DNA from: Cellvibrionales bacterium
GTDB lineage: Bacteria; Pseudomonadota; Gammaproteobacteria; Pseudomonadales; UBA7434
Assembly (NCBI GenBank): GCA_018668095.1
Contig: JABIQF010000025.1
Coordinates: forward strand, 1-18,094
DNA length: 18,094 bases
Direction: 5' to 3'
Shown here: piece by piece, positions 1 through 7,543 of the stretch
How the letters are laid out: each line of letters begins with the position of its first letter
How positions within the stretch are numbered: the first letter of the stretch is position 1
Notes under the pieces: model-generated
Databases searched by the model: none
Told to the model about the DNA's origin: nothing
The model's input: the letters and a program-made list of their open reading frames with translations, nothing else
Translations under genes and position numbers: made by a program

Positions 1-1263
1 GATGTAAGCCGCGAGGCACGTATTGCCATTAACGCAATAGATAGCATATTGGCTAACGCCTCTCCCAAACAAATCCAATCTGGGGTCGATATTCCCAGCA
101 CGCTCGATACAAAAGGCACATTAGCTATATTTCCAGATCAGTTAATTGAGCATACTCAAAGCATTCCTCTCTTAAATAATCCTGTTCACCACTACAATGA
201 TGATCGAATTATCAATGTCGCTCTTCATTTGCAAGGTCAAGATAACGATACCGAAGTTTGCCTTGTCACCAAAGATATTAATATGCGCCTTAAAGCCAAA
301 GGCTCAGGGCTAGAGAATGTCGAAGACTATCGAAAAGATAAAGTCGTTGAAGATATTTCATTAATGGCTAAAGGTTATGAACAGTATGAAGGTGATTTTT
401 GGTCGCAAGTAGACAATGTTGAAACGGTTCATAGTGGGCAAGGCAGCCAAGGGAATCATGGCACAGTCACTCACAAATTAAATCGTAATTACACACCCGA
501 CGCCTATCCCAGCATGCTGCTCTTTGACGAACAACAATTTGCCGGTTACGTCAGCGGCATAAATGAAAACACCATTGATCTAGAACATCTTGATAGAGAT
601 AAACTCATGCTGCAAAACTTATGGGGCTTGAAACCTCGTAATTTTGAACAAGCCATGGCGTTTCATCTTATTCAACGTAATGAAATCGATATGATGGTAA
701 TGACCGGCCCTGCCGGATCAGGAAAAACATTAATCGCCCTCGCCTATGGCTTGCATGCCACCATGGAAGAAAAACGCTTTGATAAAATTATTGTCGCGCG
801 CTCAACACCACCCATGGCAGAAGATATCGGATTTTTACCCGGCACAGAAGAAGAAAAAATGGCGCCATGGCTGGCCGCCTTTGACGATAACCTTGAAGTT
901 CTGCATGGCACTGACGAAAACGCTATGGGGACTATTGAATACATTAAAGAACGCGCCAACATTCAATTTAAATCACTTAATTTTATGCGCGGCCGATCAT
1001 TTAACAACGCATATATTATTATTGATGAAGCCCAAGGATTAACGCAATTTCAATTAAAATCAATCATCACTCGCGTAGGCAGCAATTCAAAAATTGTTGT
1101 ACTCGGCAACTTAGCGCAAATAGATAATAAATATATTACCCCCTTAACCTCGGGCCTTACCTACTTAGTTGAAAAGAGTAAGCAGTTTGAACATGCCGCC
1201 ATCATGCATGTTAATGGCGTAGAGCGCAGCAGGCTTGCAGCCTTCGCCGAAACACATTTATAA
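1..1263 (+). CDS. PIN-domain PhoH family ATPase, 5'-truncated by the window edge
   Basis: The reading frame is open from base 1, so the gene starts outside the window; the TTG at 49 is not its start. Visible first is the tail of a PIN-type nuclease domain, including a stretch reading VCLVTKDINMRLKAKG followed by RKDKVVEDI. A linker and then the PhoH P-loop NTPase domain follow: Walker A GPAGSGKT (about nt 705-728), the family motif around GFLPGTEEEK (about nt 829-860), and Walker B YIIIDEAQ (about nt 1012-1035). Relatives are about 460 residues, so roughly 50 N-terminal residues are missing. Proteins of this PIN-PhoH (YlaK-like) architecture are cytoplasmic ATPases with proposed RNA helicase/RNase activity; the cellular role here is unknown. 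It is followed 54 nt later by an alkaline phosphatase on the same strand. The family name is certain, the precise function is not. Confidence 0.93.
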   Translation, partial: DVSREARIAINAIDSILANASPKQIQSGVDIPSTLDTKGTLAIFPDQLIEHTQSIPLLNNPVHHYNDDRIINVALHLQGQDNDTEVCLVTKDINMRLKAKGSGLENVEDYRKDKVVEDISLMAKGYEQYEGDFWSQVDNVETVHSGQGSQGNHGTVTHKLNRNYTPDAYPSMLLFDEQQFAGYVSGINENTIDLEHLDRDKLMLQNLWGLKPRNFEQAMAFHLIQRNEIDMMVMTGPAGSGKTLIALAYGLHATMEEKRFDKIIVARSTPPMAEDIGFLPGTEEEKMAPWLAAFDDNLEVLHGTDENAMGTIEYIKERANIQFKSLNFMRGRSFNNAYIIIDEAQGLTQFQLKSIITRVGSNSKIVVLGNLAQIDNKYITPLTSGLTYLVEKSKQFEHAAIMHVNGVERSRLAAFAETHL

Positions 1264-1317
1264 CTAATTTTAATCAGAAATTCTTATGCACTTTAAAAAT
1301 ACTTTTAGGTAATTCAC

Positions 1318-2865
1318 ATGTTAGTCCTCAAAAAAATATCACATTATTCTCAATGGGTATTGACGCTGTCATTGACAGCCACTTTTTTAGTGGCTTGTTC
1401 TGATCAATCATCGAATCCTTTTTCATCAGGAAGCTTCGATCATGCCAATCAGAAACTGCAAGCTTCACTGGATAAAAAAAACAATACTGAAAAAGCAGAA
1501 GGCATTATTTTATTTGTTGGTGATGGTATGAGTATTGCTACTGTTACAGCCAGCAGGATTTATGCGGGGCAAAAAGAAGGAAAGCTCGGTGAAGAGTATC
1601 AACTCTCATTCGAAAAATTTCCCTATTCAGGATTATCAAAAACCTACAATACTAATCAGCAAACCCCCGACTCCGCAGGCACCATGACGGCCATGATGAC
1701 TGGCTCAAAAACTAAAGCAGGTGTCATAAGCGTTAATACCTTAGCCACTCGCGCCGATCCTGAAAGCTGTAATGGATACCACTTAACAACTTTATTAGAA
1801 ACCGCCGAAGATCAAGGCTGGGCAAGTGGCATTGTGACGACGACATCCATCACACATGCCACACCTGCAGCCAGCTATGCTCATAGCCCAGAGCGAAACT
1901 GGGAATCCGATAAAGATCTTTCTGCGGCAGCAAAGAAAAAAGGCTGCCGTGATATTGCTAGCCAGCTTATTGAATTTGATTATGGCAACGGCATTGAAGT
2001 GATATTAGGTGGTGGTCGAAAACATTTTTTACCTGACAATAATAACGGTGAGCGTCAAGACGGCCGTCATTTAATTCAAGAATGGCTGGCTAATAATAAA
2101 AAATCGTCTTATGTTTCTTCTGCTAATGATCTCAATAATATTGATACAAAAAAGACCCAGCATTTGCTAGGTTTATTTTCAGACTCACATTTAAATTTTG
2201 AAGCCGATCGTATAGCTCACTCAATAGATGAACCCTCATTAACCACCATGGTTGAAACCGCGCTACAACTATTACAAAAACATAAACGCTTTTTATTAAT
2301 TGTTGAATCTGGGCGCATAGATCATGCGCATCATGCGGGCAATGCCTATAGGGCGCTAGAAGAAACTATTGAGTTTGATGAAGCTATTAATCGCGCTAAC
2401 GAATTGATTGATGCCGAAAAAACACTCATGGTAGTTACTGCTGATCACTCTCATACCATGACAATCGCGGGCTACCCTACTCGCGGCAATCCTATCTTGG
2501 GATTTGTTAAGGGTAATGATCATGCAGGCAATCCTAATGATAATCTGAGCTTAGCTGCAGATAACCAACCCTATACCACCCTAAGCTATGCGAATGGCGC
2601 AGGACATGACAACCCAGAAGATGACGACCAACATAAATCGCTTAGCCACCGTACCTCGCCCCCAAATATAGGTCGGCACAGCACTGCCAATGACAATCCC
2701 CAAGCACCTAACTATCGTCAAGAAGCGAATGTCCCTTTTGAATCAGAAACCCATGCAGGTGATGACGTTGCTGTTTATGCTCAAGGCCCATGGGCGCATT
2801 TGTTAACCGGTGTTATGGAACAAAATTATATTTACCATGTAATGAAACACGCCGGCGAGCTTTAA
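1318..2865 (+). CDS. phoA: alkaline phosphatase (PhoA family), predicted lipoprotein
   Basis: This 515-residue phosphomonoesterase should release inorganic phosphate from organic phosphate outside the cytoplasm. The N-terminus is a lipoprotein signal with lipobox LVAC, lipidated at Cys27; Ser follows at +2, which favours outer-membrane sorting. Catalytic landmarks are in family order: metal ligand Asp69 in VGDGMS, nucleophile Ser119 in PDSAGTM, a THATPAA segment, E330/D335/H339 region (VESGRIDHAHH), Asp376-His377 in TADHSH, and a C-terminal metal-binding His479 in ETHAGDD. The ATG at 1318 has only a weak AGG-type ribosome site about 12 nt upstream. Regulation by PhoB would be expected from the family, but I see no convincing Pho box in the 54-nt gap after the PhoH gene. 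The family assignment is secure. Confidence 0.95.
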   Translation: MLVLKKISHYSQWVLTLSLTATFLVACSDQSSNPFSSGSFDHANQKLQASLDKKNNTEKAEGIILFVGDGMSIATVTASRIYAGQKEGKLGEEYQLSFEKFPYSGLSKTYNTNQQTPDSAGTMTAMMTGSKTKAGVISVNTLATRADPESCNGYHLTTLLETAEDQGWASGIVTTTSITHATPAASYAHSPERNWESDKDLSAAAKKKGCRDIASQLIEFDYGNGIEVILGGGRKHFLPDNNNGERQDGRHLIQEWLANNKKSSYVSSANDLNNIDTKKTQHLLGLFSDSHLNFEADRIAHSIDEPSLTTMVETALQLLQKHKRFLLIVESGRIDHAHHAGNAYRALEETIEFDEAINRANELIDAEKTLMVVTADHSHTMTIAGYPTRGNPILGFVKGNDHAGNPNDNLSLAADNQPYTTLSYANGAGHDNPEDDDQHKSLSHRTSPPNIGRHSTANDNPQAPNYRQEANVPFESETHAGDDVAVYAQGPWAHLLTGVMEQNYIYHVMKHAGEL

Positions 2866-2894
2866 TCACTTTATACTAGGCCCATTTAAAGCTC
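2857..2894. repeat. 9-bp inverted repeat spanning the alkaline phosphatase stop codon
   Basis: GAGCTTTAA (2857-2865, including the TAA stop) and TTAAAGCTC (2886-2894) are perfect inverted arms around a 20-nt loop. On the + strand the hairpin is followed by A residues, not T, so it is not a canonical intrinsic terminator for the phosphatase gene. It may stabilise the mRNA 3' end, or be chance in AT-rich DNA. Confidence 0.4.
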
Positions 2895-2948
2895 AAAAAA
2901 TGATGCGTCTTTTAATTCATAATAATTCTCTATAAAAGTATCTATTCA

Positions 2949-3692
2949 ATGATTTCAATAAAAGGAAAGTGGGCGTTAATTACTGGCGCAAGCCGTGGCA
3001 TTGGTTATTTATCTGCTCTAGTTATGGCACAACAGGGCTGTAATCTTATACTGCACAGTCGTAATGTTGCGCACTGTAATAAGGTTAAGTCAGAAGCCGA
3101 AGCCTTAGGTGTTGAAGTTATATGTGTATCTGCAGAGCTGGCAAATCACAGCGAAGTGGTAGCTATGTTAGATACTATTGACGCGACAGGAAAGCCGATT
3201 GATATCGTTTTAAATAATGCCGGCATTCAAGTGCCGTATCAGGCCGATTGCTGGGCCAGCCCGGTTGAAGATTTTGGATTGAGCTATTCTGTTAATGTAA
3301 TTGCTATCACGACTATTTGCTATCGCTTAATTCCAAAAATGCTAGCGCGCGGTTTTGGTCGAGTCGTCAATACCACAAGTGGTATTCAAGATGACCCTCA
3401 GCAAGCCGCCTACTCTGCCAGTAAAGCCGCACTTGATAAATTTACAGCCGATCTTGCAACGAAACTTGTAGGGACTAATGTTATTTTAAGCCTAACGGAT
3501 CCTGGCTGGTGTAGAACAGATTTAGGCGGGCCTCACGCAGACAACTCAGCGGAAAGTGCGTTACCGGGCGTGGTTTTAGGTGCGTTTATAGATTCAACGT
3601 TAAGCAGCGCTGACAGTGATAATCATTGTCAATATTTTAACGCTCAAGAATTTTCTGGTTTAACGCTTGAACAAGCTTTAGAGAAAATGTAG
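2949..3692 (+). CDS. SDR-family NAD(P)-dependent oxidoreductase
   Basis: This is a 247-residue classical short-chain dehydrogenase/reductase with a single Rossmann fold, presumably cytoplasmic. Visible motifs are the cofactor-binding TGASRGIG (residues 12-19), the structural NNAG (89-92), a catalytic Ser candidate in NTTSG (Ser144), and the catalytic YSASK (Tyr155, Lys159). Arg16 after the glycine-rich turn hints at NADP(H) preference. The substrate cannot be read from the sequence. After the catalytic motif comes LTDPGWCRTDLGGPHA, the usual PG..T loop region. It stands alone on the + strand, 83 nt after the phosphatase gene, and converges on the toxin-antitoxin pair. The start ATG is poorly supported by a ribosome site but is the only one upstream of the glycine motif. 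Confidence 0.92.
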   Translation: MISIKGKWALITGASRGIGYLSALVMAQQGCNLILHSRNVAHCNKVKSEAEALGVEVICVSAELANHSEVVAMLDTIDATGKPIDIVLNNAGIQVPYQADCWASPVEDFGLSYSVNVIAITTICYRLIPKMLARGFGRVVNTTSGIQDDPQQAAYSASKAALDKFTADLATKLVGTNVILSLTDPGWCRTDLGGPHADNSAESALPGVVLGAFIDSTLSSADSDNHCQYFNAQEFSGLTLEQALEKM

Positions 3693-3755
3693 TTTATATT
3701 TTATTTCTTCAATATGATTTATAGAAAACGCTTTCTCCCTCTTATTCAGTTTTTC

Positions 3756-4046
3756 TTATATACCCTGAACGGTTAGCTGAAAACCTAAGGCCTTTGCAAT
3801 TTTTGCAACCGTTGAAAATGTTGGATTACCTTCTGGCGATAAAGCTTTATACAAACCCTCACGCGTTAAACCAGTATCCCTCGCAAGCTGACTCATATTT
3901 CTAGCCCGCGCAACAACACCTAATGCATGCACAATAAATGCAGGATCATCCCCCGCTTCTTCTATGCATGCCTCTATATATAACTTAACATCCTCATCCG
4001 TTTTTAAATATTCAGCGGAATCCCAACGCGTTGTTTTAATTGTCAT
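3756..4046 (-). CDS. antitoxin of a HigB/HigA-like pair (addiction module antidote, COG3636 type)
   Basis: This 96-residue protein has a helix-turn-helix of the kind found in HI1420-like antidotes: LARDTGLTREGLYKALSPEGNPTF lies at about residues 54-77, followed by a hydrophobic AKIAKALGF helix. It should bind and neutralise the toxin encoded just upstream and, together with it, repress their shared promoter. The gene is the second of the pair: its ATG lies 3 nt after the toxin stop, and a strong GGAGG ribosome site lies inside the last toxin codons. That site implies high antitoxin translation, as expected for a labile antidote. The toxin-first order is usual for HigBA-like modules. I recognise the family by motif memory; no search was run. 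Confidence 0.9.
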   Translation of the reverse strand: MTIKTTRWDSAEYLKTDEDVKLYIEACIEEAGDDPAFIVHALGVVARARNMSQLARDTGLTREGLYKALSPEGNPTFSTVAKIAKALGFQLTVQGI

Positions 4047-4049
4047 AGC

Positions 4050-4346
4050 TTATTCCTCCAACTGTTTTACTGTCTTTTTTGCCTTAGCAATATCCATTTG
4101 CTGTGATTGCTTATCGCCACCCGATAAAAGAATAACTAATACTGAATGGCGTTGAATAAAATAAATCCGATAACCAGCGCCATAGAAAATACGCAACTCA
4201 CTTACGCCTTCACCTACCGGACGCACATCACCAAAGTAACCCATTTCAAGCCTGTCGATTCGCGCCAAAACACGCGCCCTTGCACGACGATCCTTAAGGC
4301 TAGCTAGCCATTTTACGAAAATGTCCATTTTTCGAATTTCTATCAT
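4050..4346 (-). CDS. RelE/ParE-superfamily toxin (HigB/Gp49-like, COG3657 type)
   Basis: This small basic protein of 98 residues has the order typical of HI1419-like toxins: an N-terminal MIEIRKMDIFVKWL strand-helix, DRRARARVLARIDRLE, GDVRPVGEGVSELRI, GYRIYFIQR, then LLSGGDKQSQQMDIAKAK. The family cleaves mRNA at the ribosome; here that is inferred. Basic and polar residues in the GEGVSELRI-YRIYF core and the GGDK loop are present, so the protein looks intact. The ATG at 4346 has no Shine-Dalgarno sequence in front of it; the upstream DNA is occupied by the palindromic operator. It is co-transcribed with the antitoxin. The pair sits alone between an SDR gene and a GNAT gene, as often seen for acquired modules, though I see no mobile-element ends around it. 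Confidence 0.9.
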   Translation of the reverse strand: MIEIRKMDIFVKWLASLKDRRARARVLARIDRLEMGYFGDVRPVGEGVSELRIFYGAGYRIYFIQRHSVLVILLSGGDKQSQQMDIAKAKKTVKQLEE

Positions 4347-4347
4347 G

Positions 4348-4365
4348 TGTTAACTGCAGTTAACA
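4348..4365. promoter_or_regulatory. operator 1 of the toxin-antitoxin promoter, perfect 18-bp palindrome
   Basis: TGTTAACTGCAGTTAACA is a perfect 18-bp palindrome ending 2 bp upstream of the toxin ATG. Its position and perfect symmetry fit an autoregulatory site for the HTH antitoxin, alone or in complex with the toxin. Confidence 0.7.
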
Positions 4366-4375
4366 ACCGTTATTA

Positions 4376-4393
4376 TGTCAACCACAGTTAACA
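4376..4393. promoter_or_regulatory. operator 2 of the toxin-antitoxin promoter, degenerate copy of operator 1
   Basis: TGTCAACCACAGTTAACA differs from operator 1 at three positions, all transitions, and lies 28 bp from it centre to centre. On the minus strand it contains TTGACA (complement of 4376-4381), a perfect sigma70 -35 hexamer directed at the toxin gene. Repressor binding here would therefore cover the promoter. Confidence 0.6.
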
Positions 4394-4513
4394 TCCCTCA
4401 ATTTTATAATAGAAGGATAATGAGGTAAAAAAAGAAGACAGGATTTGATGAAACTTATTTTTTACGATATGTCTTAACATTGTGCATAGATAATTTTTTG
4501 AAAGGTAACGTCG

Positions 4514-4993
4514 ATGGATGTTAGAGAATTTCATGAAAGAGATTTTGAGTGGGTATTAACGCTGAATAATGACAACATACCCGCCGTGAGCGGGTTGAGT
4601 GTAGAAGATTTGCGTCATCTTATTAAGATTGCGGATAGAATTTTAATTGCCGAGGAAGATGGCCTATCACTAGGCGTTCTTATTTTAATGAGAGAAGGAC
4701 ATTTAAAAAGCTATCAGAGTAAAAATTATGCCTGGCTTACAGAAAAATTCGACCGTCATCTTTATATTGACCGCATCATGATCGGTTCAGAAGCACGCGG
4801 GAGAGGGATTGGTAAGCGCCTTTATCATGACGCGGCTATTCTGGCTAACTCGTTAAAGCTACCTTTAACGGCAGAAGTGAATGTCGTGCCTGATAATCCC
4901 GCGTCGCACGCCTTTCATCAACGGGTAGGGTTTGAAGCGGTCGGAGATATTGATCATGCACCAGATTATAAAGTCAGATGTTATAAAAAATAA
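4514..4993 (+). CDS. GNAT-family N-acetyltransferase
   Basis: This 159-residue protein has a GNAT fold. The acetyl-CoA pyrophosphate-binding motif A is clear: IDRIMI...ARGRGIGKRLYHDA at about residues 85-108, with the R/Q-x-x-G-x-G/A core as RGRGIG. Motif B follows as VNVVPDNPASHAFHQRVGFEAVGD. The ATG at 4514 is preceded by GAAAGG about 9 nt upstream. Family members acetylate amino groups of small molecules or proteins; the substrate here cannot be inferred. It is transcribed away from the toxin-antitoxin pair and converges with dtd, with only 16 nt between the two stop codons. Confidence 0.9.
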   Translation: MDVREFHERDFEWVLTLNNDNIPAVSGLSVEDLRHLIKIADRILIAEEDGLSLGVLILMREGHLKSYQSKNYAWLTEKFDRHLYIDRIMIGSEARGRGIGKRLYHDAAILANSLKLPLTAEVNVVPDNPASHAFHQRVGFEAVGDIDHAPDYKVRCYKK

Positions 4994-5009
4994 TCAGCTA
5001 GTTTCTAAT

Positions 5010-5447
5010 TTATGTCTCAAGCATAAACGTCACAGGCCCATCATTCACTAACGATACTTGCATATCGGCAGCAAATTTTCCTGTTTCAACTTTCAGTGAT
5101 GATGCTTTTAATTGCTCGACACAACGTTCGTAGTAATCACTAGCAATTGCAGGATCGGCCGCACGTGAAAAACTAGGCCTTAAGCCTTTATCTGTATTTG
5201 CCGCTAAGGTGAATTGTGAAACAACTAAAATTTCGCCTTGGATATCTTGAATACTTAAATTCATTTTATTATTGTCGTCACTAAACAGGCGATAGTTTAA
5301 TAACTTATGTGCCATTTTCTCAATGGCCTCAGGTTTGTCGTGGCTCTCTACTGCAAGCAACACCAACAAACCTTGTTCAATACTGCCAATCAATTGCTGA
5401 TCAACGACAACATTGGCGGAGCGCACCCGCTGAATAAGCGCTTTCAT
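5010..5447 (-). CDS. dtd: D-aminoacyl-tRNA deacylase
   Basis: This 145-residue enzyme hydrolyses D-amino acids mischarged onto tRNAs, a cytoplasmic proofreading step. The N-terminus MKALIQRVRSANVVV, the SQFTLAA motif (residues 77-83) and the NDGPVT motif with the Gly-cisPro pair (135-140) are diagnostic, and the length is standard. One small departure is Ala at 126 in GKFAADM, where relatives usually have Gly (FGA). The start lies 2 nt after the typA stop, with an AAAGG ribosome site inside the end of typA, so the two genes are almost certainly co-transcribed and translationally linked. Confidence 0.97.
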   Translation of the reverse strand: MKALIQRVRSANVVVDQQLIGSIEQGLLVLLAVESHDKPEAIEKMAHKLLNYRLFSDDNNKMNLSIQDIQGEILVVSQFTLAANTDKGLRPSFSRAADPAIASDYYERCVEQLKASSLKVETGKFAADMQVSLVNDGPVTFMLET

Positions 5448-5449
5448 CT

Positions 5450-7297
5450 CTAAGCCTTTGCAGGGCGCGCTGCGCGCTTACGTTCGTGCTCAAGTAAAAA
5501 TTTCTTTCTTACTCGAATACTTTCAGGCGTTACTTCTACTAGCTCATCATCTTCAATAAATTCTAACGCTTGCTCTAAGGTATAACGAATAGGCGGAGAA
5601 AGAACCGTCGCTTCATCGGTACCCGAGGCACGTACGTTAGTGAGCTGCTTAGCTTTAGTTGGGTTAACTGTTAAGTCATTACCACGACTATGAATACCCA
5701 CAACCTGACCTTCGTAAACTTCCATATTAGCGTCTGTCATTAAACGTCCGCGGCCTTGTAAATTAAACAAGGCATAGGCTAATGTTTTGCCTTTCACATT
5801 ACTAATTAATACACCATTAGTTCGCGATTGCACTTCACCCACTTTTACTTGACCGTAATGATCAAAGATAGAAGTGATAATACCCGTGCCCGATGTCATG
5901 GTTAAAAACTCTGAACGGAAACCGATAAGACCACGCGCAGGAATAATATAGTCAAGACGAACACGTCCTTTACCATCGGGAACCATATTCTTCAGATCAC
6001 CCTTACGTAAACCTAAAGCTTCCATCACTGAACCTTGATGTTGCTCTTCACAATCGACAACAACCGCCTCATAGGGTTCTTCGATAACGCCATCAACAAT
6101 ACGCTGAACCACTTCTGGTCGGCCTACGCTCATTTCAAAACCTTCACGACGCATGGTTTCAATTAATACTGACAAATGCAGCTCACCGCGACCCGAAACA
6201 ATAAATTTATCGGCCGACTCACCTGGCTCTACTTTTAATGCCACGTTGTGCAGTAATTCGCGATCAAGACGCTCTTTAATATTTCGACTAGTAACGAACT
6301 TACCTTCTAAACCAGCAAACGGTGAATCGTTTACCTGAAAAGTCATCGATACCGTTGGCTCATCAACTGTCAATTGCGGTAATGCTTCAACCGTTTCAGG
6401 CGAACATAAAGTGTCAGAGATATTTAATGCATCAATACCGGTAATACAAATAATATCGCCAGCAGTTGCTTCGTCTACAGGTACTCGCTCAACACCCATG
6501 TTACCTAAAATTTCTAACACACGACCTGAACGCGTATTATTTTCTGAATCAACAACCGTGACTTGTGTATTACGTGCAACTTTTCCGCGAGTAACACGAC
6601 CCACACCAATAACACCAACGTAGCTCGAATAATCCAGCGCACTGATTTGCATCTGGAAAGGACCTTCAGCATCTACTTTTGGTGGATGCACATGGTCTAA
6701 GATCAGTTGTAAAAGCGGCGTCATATCGTCGCTCATATTGTCTTCTTCTAAACCAGCAATACCATTTAGTGCAGAGGCATAGATAACAGGGAAATCTAAT
6801 TGCTCATCGGTTGCGCCTAGGCGATCAAATAAATCAAAGACCTGATCCATAACCCAATCTGGACGTGCACCAGGACGATCAATTTTGTTGATTACAACAA
6901 TCGGGTTTAAGCCACGCGCAAATGCTTTTTGCGTGACAAAACGCGTTTGAGGCATAGGGCCATCAACCGCATCAACCAATAGCAGTACCGAATCAACCAT
7001 CGATAATACGCGCTCAACTTCGCCGCCAAAGTCGGCGTGCCCAGGAGTATCTACGATATTAATATGGTGATCATTCCAATTGATTGCCGTGTTCTTAGCA
7101 AGAATGGTAATGCCGCGCTCTTTTTCCTGATCATTCGAGTCCATGATGCGCTCTGTGCCCTGATCGCGACGATCAAGGGTGCCAGATTGCTCTAGCAACT
7201 TATCAACCAAAGTGGTTTTACCGTGGTCAACGTGAGCAATAATTGCAATATTGCGCAGCTGTCTTGTTTTTAATTGATCTGTCACTTGGAACTCCAT
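5450..7297 (-). CDS. typA: translational GTPase TypA/BipA
   Basis: This 615-residue ribosome-binding GTPase of the EF-G/LepA class is involved in ribosome assembly and in stress and low-temperature growth. The GTPase motifs are all present: P-loop AHVDHGKT (residues 21-28), switch RGITILAKNTAI (61-72), DTPGH (83-87) and NKID (137-140). Domains II, III, V and the TypA-specific C-terminal region follow, including GRGELHLSVLIETMRREGFE and the conserved LRKGDLKNM and TSGTGII segments. The length equals that of typical TypA proteins, with a short N-terminal extension of about 11 residues before RNIAIIAHVDHG relative to E. coli. It heads a typA-dtd operon. A TATAAT box lies 44 bp upstream of the start, on the same strand. 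Confidence 0.98.
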   Translation of the reverse strand: MEFQVTDQLKTRQLRNIAIIAHVDHGKTTLVDKLLEQSGTLDRRDQGTERIMDSNDQEKERGITILAKNTAINWNDHHINIVDTPGHADFGGEVERVLSMVDSVLLLVDAVDGPMPQTRFVTQKAFARGLNPIVVINKIDRPGARPDWVMDQVFDLFDRLGATDEQLDFPVIYASALNGIAGLEEDNMSDDMTPLLQLILDHVHPPKVDAEGPFQMQISALDYSSYVGVIGVGRVTRGKVARNTQVTVVDSENNTRSGRVLEILGNMGVERVPVDEATAGDIICITGIDALNISDTLCSPETVEALPQLTVDEPTVSMTFQVNDSPFAGLEGKFVTSRNIKERLDRELLHNVALKVEPGESADKFIVSGRGELHLSVLIETMRREGFEMSVGRPEVVQRIVDGVIEEPYEAVVVDCEEQHQGSVMEALGLRKGDLKNMVPDGKGRVRLDYIIPARGLIGFRSEFLTMTSGTGIITSIFDHYGQVKVGEVQSRTNGVLISNVKGKTLAYALFNLQGRGRLMTDANMEVYEGQVVGIHSRGNDLTVNPTKAKQLTNVRASGTDEATVLSPPIRYTLEQALEFIEDDELVEVTPESIRVRKKFLLEHERKRAARPAKA

Positions 7298-7340
7298 CGA
7301 ATACAGGTAGCCTTAAAGGCTGGGAATTGAGCAGCGCGCG

Positions 7341-7346
7341 ATTATA
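7341..7346 (-). promoter_or_regulatory. candidate -10 box of the typA-dtd operon
   Basis: The minus strand reads TATAAT here, a perfect sigma70 -10 hexamer 44 bp upstream of the typA ATG. No good -35 hexamer is found 16-18 bp further upstream; TTTACA lies 23 bp away. Confidence 0.45.
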
Positions 7347-7463
7347 CACAAGCGGATACCACAATAAAGTGTAAAGAAGCCGCCACAAGGCATTATTCCC
7401 GCTAGTTAAGCCTTCGATAAATCGCTAAAATTTCTAGTAGATTGGCTAAGCGTGTGTTTTTTG

Positions 7464-7499
7464 AGTAGCTCAGCCAGCCAAAAATCAACAAGAGCTACT
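7464..7499. repeat. 8-bp inverted repeat in the leader of the NSS transporter gene
   Basis: AGTAGCTC (7464-7471) and GAGCTACT (7492-7499) are perfect inverted arms separated by 20 nt, ending 44 bp upstream of the transporter ATG. They could form an mRNA hairpin or be a bipartite binding site. No T-run follows, so it is not an intrinsic terminator. Confidence 0.4.
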
Positions 7500-7543
7500 G
7501 CAAGCCCTTGATTACAAACACATATCATCAAAGAAGCGTCTTT

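Noticed and set aside
1366..1378. CTGTCA-T-TGACAG palindrome with a Pho-box-like CTGTCAT at the start of the alkaline phosphatase gene
   Set aside because: It lies inside the signal-peptide coding sequence and is a palindrome, not the direct repeat of a Pho box; codons there explain it.
4349..4393. GTTAAC words near the toxin-antitoxin pair as integron attC core sites
   Set aside because: The repeats are symmetric and lack the RYYYAAC/GTTRRRY arrangement and spacing of an attC; no integrase is present. Operators explain them better.
4448..4477. Possible 9-residue leader peptide (MKLIFYDMS) before the GNAT gene
   Set aside because: It is too short to judge, shows no regulatory residue pattern, and an AGGA upstream is not enough support.
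7508..7543. Upstream TTG start extending the NSS transporter by 12 residues
   Set aside because: The ATG at 7544 has a better ribosome site, and the extension has no family resemblance.
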